From a virus, in the IMG/VR virus record IMGVR_UViG_3300042904_000074, positions 1 through 25,236 of that record: 25,236 nt of DNA; one strand, 5' to 3'. The notes beneath the pieces are model-generated. The model made no database searches. It was not told the origin of the DNA and saw only the letters and a program-made list of their open reading frames with translations. Positions 15,650 through 21,081 of this stretch are shown piece by piece; within the stretch, counting starts at the first letter, position 1, and every line of letters begins with the position of its first letter. Made by a program: the position numbers and the translations under genes.

Positions 15650-15917
15650 GTCCAATTTGAAAATATTTATGGATGATCTTATAAATGAGCGTGATGATCC
15701 TGTGGTGCAAAGATTAGAAGAGTTGATTCGCGAATTGCCCATGGGAGATGAACGCAATAAGTATGCTTCATATGTGTGGGGATTTATAGATGGTGTTCGA
15801 TACCACCCCAGATATCATAAAAATGCTTTAAAGGCTGGGAATTATCCTGATGCCGAAGGTTATCGAAAGGGCGTGGATGACGGAGCAGCACATAGGAGAG
15901 AAGTCTATGGCGAGTAA
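15648..15917 (+). CDS. Small protein, GYxxG-type family, member 2
   Basis: 89 residues from TTG 15648, with GAGGGG nine bases upstream; ATG 15669 is an alternative without an SD. A helical start (DDLINERDDPVVQRLEELI) precedes the two glycine motifs YVWGFIDGVRY and AEGYRKGVDDG. The gene is AT-rich (20 G+C of 60 in row 15661-15720). It overlaps the next gene by 11 bases. Function unknown. Confidence 0.68.
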   Translation: MSNLKIFMDDLINERDDPVVQRLEELIRELPMGDERNKYASYVWGFIDGVRYHPRYHKNALKAGNYPDAEGYRKGVDDGAAHRREVYGE

Positions 15918-16266
15918 AAAAGACTGGAAAGTTCCATTTGACAGAGATGGTAATCTAATCAGCTTTACGTATTCTGAGTACCCTGCTCTCCCTGCTATTC
16001 ATTGGGAAAACAGTAAAGCTGTTAGATCAGGCGAATGGCGTGATAACTACGTTTTTCATGATACGCTAATTGTAGAAGAATTCCGTAGAGGCCGTTCTGC
16101 GGCTAAATTCCTTCTACGCAGTGAAAGCGGCCAAAAGTACGAAATGTTCATGAGCGATATGCTCGAAATGGTGCAAAAGGCTGAATTAATTGCATATGGC
16201 CATATTGAGGGTGATTGGACATTTGCAAAGAAAGGCTCGAATTACGGAGTCAAGCTTGTTAAGTGA
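15907..16266 (+). CDS. Unknown protein of a phage-type family (119 aa)
   Basis: ATG 15907 has AGGAGAG about eight bases upstream and is preferred over the long extension from 15850. The pattern RRGRSAAKFLL, followed by YEMFMSDMLEMV and finally GDWTFAKKGSNYGVKLV, resembles a recurrent hypothetical protein of large phages as I remember it. I know of no assigned function. It separates members 2 and 3 of the small paralogous family and is AT-rich like them. Confidence 0.75.
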   Translation: MASKKDWKVPFDRDGNLISFTYSEYPALPAIHWENSKAVRSGEWRDNYVFHDTLIVEEFRRGRSAAKFLLRSESGQKYEMFMSDMLEMVQKAELIAYGHIEGDWTFAKKGSNYGVKLVK

Positions 16267-16453
16267 TCATGAAATAGCAACACGAGTAAGAGATGATAAT
16301 TATGGGCCTTATTGGCTGGGCTATTTGGATGCCATGGATGGAACACTTAGTTCTCATTGGTTGAAAACTTACTCAGAATATTGGACGGGTGCTCAAGACT
16401 ACAGGGGAGACAAGGAGCTTTGGGGCGTTATAGTGGAGCTAGAAAATGATTAG
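16256..16453 (+). CDS. Small protein, GYxxG-type family, member 3
   Basis: The start is set at TTG 16256: GGAG lies six bases upstream, and the resulting N-terminus (MLSDHEIATRVRDDNYG) aligns without gaps to member 4 (MISEREASRRWAEDASG). It has 65 residues with YWLGYLDAMDG and YWTGAQDYRGDKELWGVI. The last block is nearly shared with member 4 (YYGDKELWDAI). It overlaps both neighbours. Function unknown. Confidence 0.72.
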   Translation: MLSDHEIATRVRDDNYGPYWLGYLDAMDGTLSSHWLKTYSEYWTGAQDYRGDKELWGVIVELEND

Positions 16454-16637
16454 TGAGCGTGAGGCTAGTAGGCGTTGGGCAGAAGATGCGTCAGGTGGTT
16501 CTTATTGGTTTGGTTATCGAAATGGCATAAGGGGAATTCATAAGCCTGGCGATCTCGTGCAAATGAATGATTATGCCCATGGCATTCTAGATTATTATGG
16601 AGACAAGGAACTTTGGGACGCTATAGAGGAAGATTAG
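16446..16637 (+). CDS. Small protein, GYxxG-type family, member 4
   Basis: 63 residues from ATG 16446, starting inside member 3. It carries YWFGYRNGIRG and YAHGILDYYGDKELWDAI, so it is the closest relative of member 3 and likely arose by tandem duplication. Its 3' end overlaps the thymidine kinase frame by 25 bases. Function unknown. Confidence 0.75.
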   Translation: MISEREASRRWAEDASGGSYWFGYRNGIRGIHKPGDLVQMNDYAHGILDYYGDKELWDAIEED

Positions 16638-17179
16638 AGGTAATCGTCGGCCCGATGTACAGCGGCAAGAGCGAGGAATTGCTCAGACGCCTTCGTAGGG
16701 CTGAGATCGCCGGTAACAGGGTGGCAGTGATCAAGCCTGCTATCGATGACCGCTATGATAAAGATCATGTCATCTCTCATGCTGGCACGAAGATGAAGGC
16801 GTTCGTTGTGGATGACCGGCCAGGAGAACTTCGTACTCACGCCGTTGGATATTCTGTGATTGGTATTGACGAGGGCCAGTTTTTCACGTACGATGGTTTC
16901 ATCGAGGATGTACGTAATTTGGCTATATCGAAGGTAGTCATCGTCTCTGGGCTAGATATGACGTTCGCCCTAGAACCATTTGGGATTATACCTGAATTAT
17001 TAGCAGTAGCCGAGCGTATAGACAAGCTCTCGGCGGTATGTCACCAGTGCGGAGAGGATGCCAATCTAACCCAGCGATTGATCGATGGGAAACCCGCACC
17101 CTTTGGAGGGCCGGTGATTCAAGTTGGTGGACTCGAAAGCTACGAAGCTCGCTGTTCCCACTGTTTCCGCAAGGGTTAG
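16613..17179 (+). CDS. tdk: Thymidine kinase, TK1 (type II) family
   Basis: Phosphorylates thymidine to dTMP with ATP. From TTG 16613 there are 188 residues: P-loop G13-P-M-Y-S-G-K-S20, the D86-E87-G-Q-F-F91 motif with the general base E87, and the zinc site C143-x2-C146 with C181-x2-C184. YEARC near the end is typical of the thymidine-binding lasso region. The start is odd. The first ATG in frame (16655) falls inside the P-loop, so the gene must use TTG 16613 within the upstream paralog or another non-AUG codon. GC content jumps at this point. Confidence 0.92.
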   Translation: MGRYRGRLEVIVGPMYSGKSEELLRRLRRAEIAGNRVAVIKPAIDDRYDKDHVISHAGTKMKAFVVDDRPGELRTHAVGYSVIGIDEGQFFTYDGFIEDVRNLAISKVVIVSGLDMTFALEPFGIIPELLAVAERIDKLSAVCHQCGEDANLTQRLIDGKPAPFGGPVIQVGGLESYEARCSHCFRKG

Positions 17180-17342
17180 AGAGTATCAGTGCCTGCGTTG
17201 TTGGGCTGTCACTCCCAAGGAAGAATATCCGAATCCTCATGATGAGTGGGGAGTATGGCCGTGCCGAATTTGCAAACATCTTAACGCAAGATACGTTAGC
17301 CCGGAGCCTACTTTGGTCTTACCACGATCAAATAATAGGTAA
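17127..17342 (+). CDS. Small zinc-ribbon-like protein, start unresolved
   Basis: The convincing part (from about 17172) contains C-x2-C (CLRC) and C-x2-C (CRIC) separated by 21 residues, which fits a zinc ribbon. No ATG or GTG exists between the thymidine kinase stop and the first Cys. The nearest usual codon is GTG 17127, 53 bases inside the thymidine kinase gene, with only a distant GGAGG. The start is thus uncertain. Function unknown. Confidence 0.6.
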   Translation: MDSKATKLAVPTVSARVREYQCLRCWAVTPKEEYPNPHDEWGVWPCRICKHLNARYVSPEPTLVLPRSNNR

Positions 17343-17343
17343 G

Positions 17344-17535
17344 ATGGGCAGAATGATGAAATACCCTCCGTGTAACATCAATCCGATGACGGAAAAGCCT
17401 TACACTCGTCATCAGTGGATAATCCCGGAGAAGGGTAACGTAAAGCTGAAGGCTGGGATAGAAGGGCCGGTAACGGTCTATAGAGTCTTCTGCAAGCGCT
17501 GTGGAATAAACGATCCTGCCATCTTGGTTCACTGA
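17344..17535 (+). CDS. Small unknown protein with C-x2-C motif (63 aa)
   Basis: ATG 17344 follows the previous stop by one base and has AGGTAAG upstream. The longer frame from 17038 overlaps two genes and is not supported. The product begins MGRMMKYPPCN, has TEKPYTRHQWIIPEKGNVKL, and ends with FCKRCG; together with the N-terminal Cys this could bind zinc. Function unknown. Confidence 0.65.
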   Translation: MGRMMKYPPCNINPMTEKPYTRHQWIIPEKGNVKLKAGIEGPVTVYRVFCKRCGINDPAILVH

Positions 17536-17536
17536 T

Positions 17537-17707
17537 ATGTTTGCGGAATGTCAACAGTGCATCAAGGAACGCCTTGAAAACGATGAAAAGCCAGCTAGAC
17601 TAATCACGCTCAAGAACAAGACGCAACGTTTGGAAAAGTCTGTTGAGGTTTGCGAATATTGTGATGGTGGACTCCTCGATCTATATCTAAGGAGCAATGA
17701 AGAATGA
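17537..17707 (+). CDS. Short zinc-ribbon protein (56 aa)
   Basis: ATG 17537 to TGA 17707. C5-x2-C8 (CQQC) and C-x2-C (CEYC, near 39-42) flank a basic helical stretch (ARLITLKNKTQRLEK). Its stop overlaps the next start as ATGA, which supports translation. A nucleic-acid or adaptor role is possible but unproven. Confidence 0.66.
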   Translation: MFAECQQCIKERLENDEKPARLITLKNKTQRLEKSVEVCEYCDGGLLDLYLRSNEE

Positions 17708-18066
17708 GCCGCGCTGATGGAAAGTTCCCGGTCTATGAGAGACTAGACTTGGACAAAGAGAAGTTCCGAGCCGACTACTGGGATGCTTCACGAATGTGTG
17801 AGGTATGTGAAACCCGCTGGCCCACGAACGAGCATTTCGAGATATCTCCATGCTGTGGGTCTAATACAGTTCTAGATACAACAAAGGCACCAGATATGCG
17901 ATGGTCAACGGCGGTTGAGCGTCTACTTCAGTTCCGTTTTAATCAGTGGTATGAAGAATGGGACGACGGCACGACTGATGAGCAGTTAGCGTATAGCCCA
18001 GATATGATCGAAGAGGAAGTTGCGGACTTCCGCCAATCCATTGAAGTGATGCACGAAGCTGCTTAA
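17704..18066 (+). CDS. Unknown protein with cysteine cluster (120 aa)
   Basis: AAGGAG and an ATGA overlap define ATG 17704. C-x2-C (CEVC) near residues 32-35 and CC (SPCCGS) near 50-51 could form a zinc knuckle. The C-terminal half is acidic and helical (FRFNQWYEEWDDG, EEEVADFRQSIEVMHEAA). No family recognised. A 38-base gap with a hairpin follows before the protease gene. Confidence 0.76.
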   Translation: MSRADGKFPVYERLDLDKEKFRADYWDASRMCEVCETRWPTNEHFEISPCCGSNTVLDTTKAPDMRWSTAVERLLQFRFNQWYEEWDDGTTDEQLAYSPDMIEEEVADFRQSIEVMHEAA

Positions 18067-18077
18067 GAACTAGTCGT

Positions 18078-18104
18078 ATCGGCCTCTAATAAGTGGAGGT
18101 TGAT
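18078..18104 (+). promoter_or_regulatory. Hairpin covering the SD of the cysteine protease gene
   Basis: Bases 18078-18086 (ATCGGCCTC) can pair with 18096-18104 (GAGGTTGAT), giving nine pairs with two G-U, around the loop TAATAAGTG. The SD GGAGG (18095-18099) lies in the 3' arm, and the ATG begins at the next base. The segment 18081-18097 matches 19341-19357 at 15 of 17 bases. This suggests translational control or a shared promoter. Confidence 0.5.
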
Positions 18105-18872
18105 ATGGCAGCAGATCAGGGTCTAGGTCGTAGGGTTCCTACCGACTGGCGACACACAGAAGAGTATCCTTGGCGTAATCTCGAACCAAAGACGGTTTCG
18201 TACGTCAAGCGAGTGATGGTTTTACCGTATTGGCATTGGTCGCATGATCAGGGCTTCGAGGGCGCATGTGTAGGTTTTGGTGGATCGCTGGTAATGGCGG
18301 TTACAAACCTTATACAGCGTCGAGACTCAGATCCACCCATCAAGCCATACGCAGTACGTTACGATTCTTGGTGGCTTTGGGATCGTTCAAAGGAGATTGA
18401 TGAATGGAGTGACACCAACCCAGGCGATAGCAACGGCACTTCTGTGCGTGCTTCTATGGATATCCTTCGCACTTTGGGGCATGTACAGGTTGCAAACACT
18501 TATACCGGACGCGCTATTGACCCTAAGCCCGTTATAACGAATGGTATCGCTGCTAATCGTTGGGCATGGACTGTTGATGAGATGCGTACAGCCGTCTCTC
18601 AGGCTCTTCCGGTCTCTATCGGCGTCAACTGGTATGCTAACTTTGACAGTCCGCGTGAAAAGCGCTATAATGAGTATTGGATTGGAGAAGGAGACCTTGG
18701 ACGCATTCGTGGTGGGCACTGTGTAGCGGTTTATGGTGCTGATGACGATAGGCAAGCGTTCAGAGTCAAGAATAGCTGGGGCCGCTCGTATCCACTCGTA
18801 TGGTTGCCGTACAAGACAATGCAACGGTTGATCAGTGAAGATGGAGAAGCGGCTATCATTACAGACAGATAG
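18105..18872 (+). CDS. Papain-like (C1 family) cysteine protease
   Basis: 255 residues from ATG 18105 (GGAGG five bases upstream). The catalytic set of C1 peptidases is present in order: Q49 (oxyanion hole) and nucleophile C55 in DQGFEGACVGFG, H205 in GGHCVAVYG, and N223 in VKNSWG. There is no signal peptide and no clear pro-domain. Position directly ahead of the virion genes suggests processing of virion proteins; cleavage of host proteins is an alternative. C1 proteases are unusual in phages, so the role is open. The length is near a mature papain domain. Confidence 0.88.
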   Translation: MAADQGLGRRVPTDWRHTEEYPWRNLEPKTVSYVKRVMVLPYWHWSHDQGFEGACVGFGGSLVMAVTNLIQRRDSDPPIKPYAVRYDSWWLWDRSKEIDEWSDTNPGDSNGTSVRASMDILRTLGHVQVANTYTGRAIDPKPVITNGIAANRWAWTVDEMRTAVSQALPVSIGVNWYANFDSPREKRYNEYWIGEGDLGRIRGGHCVAVYGADDDRQAFRVKNSWGRSYPLVWLPYKTMQRLISEDGEAAIITDR

Positions 18873-18881
18873 GATCCAATT

Positions 18882-19070
18882 ATGGCAGTAAAACCAGGGA
18901 AGAGAGCAGCACGTCGAAACGAGAGAGCAGAACGCTACCGTAAGCGCGTACCTCGGCAACCAGAAGGAATGCCAATGGGTAAGCATCTGGCAGGGTTCAA
19001 GGGGAGTAAGACAGATGTTCCTTGTTACTGTGGAGGATGCAGTGCGCGGGCCAAGTCTGTGGCTTCCTGA
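18882..19070 (+). CDS. Small basic protein with CxCGGC motif
   Basis: 62 residues from ATG 18882, with AGGA about nine bases upstream. The N-terminal 27 residues are strongly basic (KRAARRNERAERYRKRV). The end has VPCYCGGCSARAK, which could hold a metal with partners. Nucleic-acid binding is plausible by charge only. Its last 56 bases overlap the next gene in another frame. Confidence 0.62.
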   Translation: MAVKPGKRAARRNERAERYRKRVPRQPEGMPMGKHLAGFKGSKTDVPCYCGGCSARAKSVAS

Positions 19071-19320
19071 CGAAAGTTCTTATCATCGTCACGACTTGTT
19101 TGCCTCATTAGACGTGAATAAGTACCATGATATGGTCGATTATGTTGAGCAGCGCTTAACCAGACTGCTCAACAATCGCCATAGTTACCCGATGTGGCCT
19201 AGAGATGGAATGAATCCTCAGGACGATTGGGAGAAAGAAGAATTTCAGCCTCTTCGCCACATGTATTATCAGAATACTCTGATGTGGATCAGGCTCCTGC
19301 GTCGTCTTCGAGATATGTAA
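19015..19320 (+). CDS. Unknown protein (101 aa)
   Basis: ATG 19015 has GGGGAG eight bases upstream. The product is rich in His, Tyr, Arg and Leu, with helical stretches (YHDMVDYVEQRLTRLLNN, LMWIRLLRRLRDM). It may be an assembly or adaptor protein; I recognise no family. The long overlap with the previous gene is unusual, but both frames look genuine. A 63-base gap dominated by a hairpin follows. Confidence 0.7.
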   Translation: MFLVTVEDAVRGPSLWLPDESSYHRHDLFASLDVNKYHDMVDYVEQRLTRLLNNRHSYPMWPRDGMNPQDDWEKEEFQPLRHMYYQNTLMWIRLLRRLRDM

Positions 19321-19321
19321 C

Positions 19322-19380
19322 CCTAGTTCCTTGTAGAAACGGCCACAAATAAGTGGAAACGTTTCTATCCTAGGACTAGG
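19322..19380 (+). promoter_or_regulatory. 59-base nested inverted repeat covering the SD of the first virion gene
   Basis: Three helices stack. CCTAGT (19322-19327) pairs with ACTAGG (19375-19380), extended by CCT/AGG past a bulge. TAGAAACG (19334-19341) pairs with CGTTTCTA (19360-19367). CCAC (19343-19346) pairs with GTGG (19353-19356) around AAATAA. The only SD-like bases (AGGACTAGG, 19372-19380) are in the 3' arm, and ATG 19384 follows three bases later. No T run follows, so it is not a standard terminator. Confidence 0.62.
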
Positions 19381-19383
19381 CGA

Positions 19384-19755
19384 ATGGCAAAAAGACGAAG
19401 CGGTAGAGCTACCGCGTTTTGGAATGGAGAGGCTGCTGGTGCCAACTCTTTTTCAGCAGCAGTAGAGTTAATGCGTGGGGCAGAAAACCTCACGATTTTC
19501 GTATCTGCTTCGGCAGCTACTACAGTATCTCTACAGGTTGCGCACTCTAGCGATACATCGGCAGAGGGCATCCTTAAAGACGACAGCAATGCCGATTGGA
19601 TGGATGTTTATTACTTGAATACACCCGTTCAGTTGGTATTGGCCGGTGCAGGAAAGGCAGCTTTGCTTGTTCCTGATTTCGGGCCAGGTTGGGTGAGATT
19701 GAAGACTTCTGGGGCAGCTACTTTGACAGCGGGCTACGAAGCCGCTACAGGGTAA
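19384..19755 (+). CDS. Putative virion protein, beta-rich (123 aa)
   Basis: First gene of the virion block. After a basic start (MAKRRSGR) come alternating beta strands rich in Ala, Ser, Thr and Val (LTIFVSASAATTVSLQVAHSSD, VRLKTSGAATLTAGYEAATG), a composition common in phage decoration, collar or fibre proteins. No specific family assigned. Translation may depend on opening the preceding hairpin. Confidence 0.72.
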   Translation: MAKRRSGRATAFWNGEAAGANSFSAAVELMRGAENLTIFVSASAATTVSLQVAHSSDTSAEGILKDDSNADWMDVYYLNTPVQLVLAGAGKAALLVPDFGPGWVRLKTSGAATLTAGYEAATG

Positions 19756-19788
19756 TGTTCCATTACGCGCTCATAACGATTGAGGATT

Positions 19789-19804
19789 ACAAATAAATGG
19801 CAAC
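19789..19804 (+). promoter_or_regulatory. Motif ACAAATAARTGG across the start of the next virion gene
   Basis: ACAAATAAATGGCAAC (19789-19804) matches ACAAATAAGTGGAAAC (19345-19360) at 14 of 16 bases. It includes the ATG at 19797, and GAGG lies 11 bases upstream of that ATG. It may be part of a repeated promoter or RNA signal, or a chance match around a start codon. Confidence 0.3.
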
Positions 19805-20354
19805 TTGGGGATTAACAGCACAGCTAACGTCCGGTACGCTCTCAGTTGGAGCTACGGATCGTGTATGGTGGAACGGTGCATCTTTCGGTACGAATGTTGT
19901 TGTAGGTTCTTATCAGGATACTACGCATATTTCAAGCTCGACGGACTCGCACGTTTGTACCACCAACCACGTTAACAACACAAAGTACTTGACCGGCACT
20001 ACGGTTTCGATTAACGGGGCAGGTTCTACTTCACTTCCGGTTGCAACAGCATCTCACGGATTGAAGTTCACATTCACTGATGCAGCTTCTGTCGCTACTT
20101 CAGCGGCTAAGTTCTACGCTTACGATGGTACCACAGATGCTACGGCAATGGCCGGTGTAACCTTCCAGGCGCACTCTGTCCAGGACGGTGTAGCTAACAC
20201 CACTTGGCGAGCAGCTAACGGTCTAGGTGCAGCGCTGACGTTTGCAGATCAGGCGGCAGCAACTTCACACGATTTCTATGTCTCTACAGCAGTATCTCCG
20301 ACTTCTACCGGCGCTAAGACTGGTTCAGTCAAGATCTCGCTAACCTACGTATAA
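19797..20354 (+). CDS. Putative virion protein, beta-sandwich type (185 aa)
   Basis: Rich in Thr, Ser, Ala and Gly with repeated short strands (LKFTFTDAASVATSAAKFYAYDG, TGSVKISLTYV), as in phage decoration or tail-decorating proteins. It has two Cys-containing turns but no catalytic motif. Position inside the virion block supports a structural role. The exact role, including a major capsid or tube protein, cannot be excluded but is not indicated. Confidence 0.74.
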   Translation: MATWGLTAQLTSGTLSVGATDRVWWNGASFGTNVVVGSYQDTTHISSSTDSHVCTTNHVNNTKYLTGTTVSINGAGSTSLPVATASHGLKFTFTDAASVATSAAKFYAYDGTTDATAMAGVTFQAHSVQDGVANTTWRAANGLGAALTFADQAAATSHDFYVSTAVSPTSTGAKTGSVKISLTYV

Positions 20355-20364
20355 GGGGGAAATG

Positions 20365-20676
20365 ATGGCAAAGGTAAAGCCCGGACTATATAAGGTAAGT
20401 GAACTTCTCGACAAGGCTGGTTTCGACCTTAAGAAGGAAGCAGCAGCGGACTACCTCAATGGTGAGGTGGATCATCGCAGAGTACAGGTTGGCGGACTTC
20501 CGTTTGATGATGTAGAGAAGGTTATCGAGGTTCCTGTTACGGCGAATGAAGTTGTCGTCTCTCTTGACGGCAAGGAAGTTGCAAAGCTTGAAGTGGATCT
20601 TTCCGACGAAGAGCATCAGAAGGCACGCGAGTACGCATTCGAAACTTCGGGCGATCTAGAAGACGACCGTAAGTAA
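20365..20676 (+). CDS. Unknown protein of the virion block (103 aa)
   Basis: ATG 20365 is preferred over ATG 20362 because AAGGGGGA ends too close to the latter. The product has an N-terminal helix region (GLYKVSELLDKAGFDLKKEAA) and a later beta region (VIEVPVTANEVVVSLDGKEV), and it ends in a highly acidic tail. It differs from the flanking beta-rich proteins and might be an assembly factor. Function unknown. Confidence 0.74.
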   Translation: MAKVKPGLYKVSELLDKAGFDLKKEAAADYLNGEVDHRRVQVGGLPFDDVEKVIEVPVTANEVVVSLDGKEVAKLEVDLSDEEHQKAREYAFETSGDLEDDRK

Positions 20677-20685
20677 GGAGGCGTC

Positions 20686-21081
20686 ATGGCCGACAATGTG
20701 AACATCACACCCGGTACGGGTGTCGTTGTACGCACAGAAGAGCTAGCCGATGGATCTCAGGCACAGGTTATATTCCAGGCCGAGATGTTTCCGTCTGCGC
20801 TCGATCTCGCTGCTGTAGCTGATCACACCCTTACAGTGGCGGCTACCGCTGTCGGCCTTCCTAACATCCCCTCTGATGCCACACATGCACTACTTAGTGT
20901 AGAAACCGATGCCTTGCGTTGGCTTGATACCGGAACTAACCCTACAGCTACTCAGGGTCATAAGTTAACGGCTGATAGTTATTTCTGGATCTCAGGGCGT
21001 CAGCGCCTTTTGGACTGGAAGATGATTCGCGTCAATGCCACGAGCGCAACAATTATGGTTACCTACTATAAGTACGTGTAA
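20686..21081 (+). CDS. Putative virion protein (131 aa)
   Basis: AAGGAGG lies four bases before ATG 20686, the strongest SD of the region. The opening NITPGTGVVVRTEEL and the later ALRWLDTGTNPTATQGHKL followed by a final beta strand (ATIMVTYYKYV) resemble small phage structural proteins as I remember them. Its stop overlaps the start of the beta-helix gene. Exact location in the virion is unknown. Confidence 0.76.
   Translation: MADNVNITPGTGVVVRTEELADGSQAQVIFQAEMFPSALDLAAVADHTLTVAATAVGLPNIPSDATHALLSVETDALRWLDTGTNPTATQGHKLTADSYFWISGRQRLLDWKMIRVNATSATIMVTYYKYV

Larger units (their letters stand above)
15410..16637. other. AT-rich island, probably acquired
   Basis: Hand-counted 60-base rows at 15481, 15661 and 16021 contain 22, 20 and 23 G+C. 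Rows at 12481 and 15241 contain 31 and 30, and the row at 16681 (thymidine kinase) contains 37. The island holds four similar small proteins and one other phage-type protein. Its right end coincides with the irregular start of the thymidine kinase gene. No recombinase or flanking direct repeat was seen. Confidence 0.55.

Noticed and set aside
17038-17343. N-terminal extension of the 17344 gene
   Set aside because: It covers two other genes in another frame, has no SD, and its sequence looks like a shadow (many Arg, Ser and Trp).
18387-18986. Minus-strand open frame of 199 codons opposite the protease gene
   Set aside because: The plus-strand frame has the full papain-family catalytic set; no SD or neighbour supports the minus frame.
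19322-19380. Hairpin as a rho-independent terminator
   Set aside because: No U run follows on either strand, and the next start codon begins three bases later.
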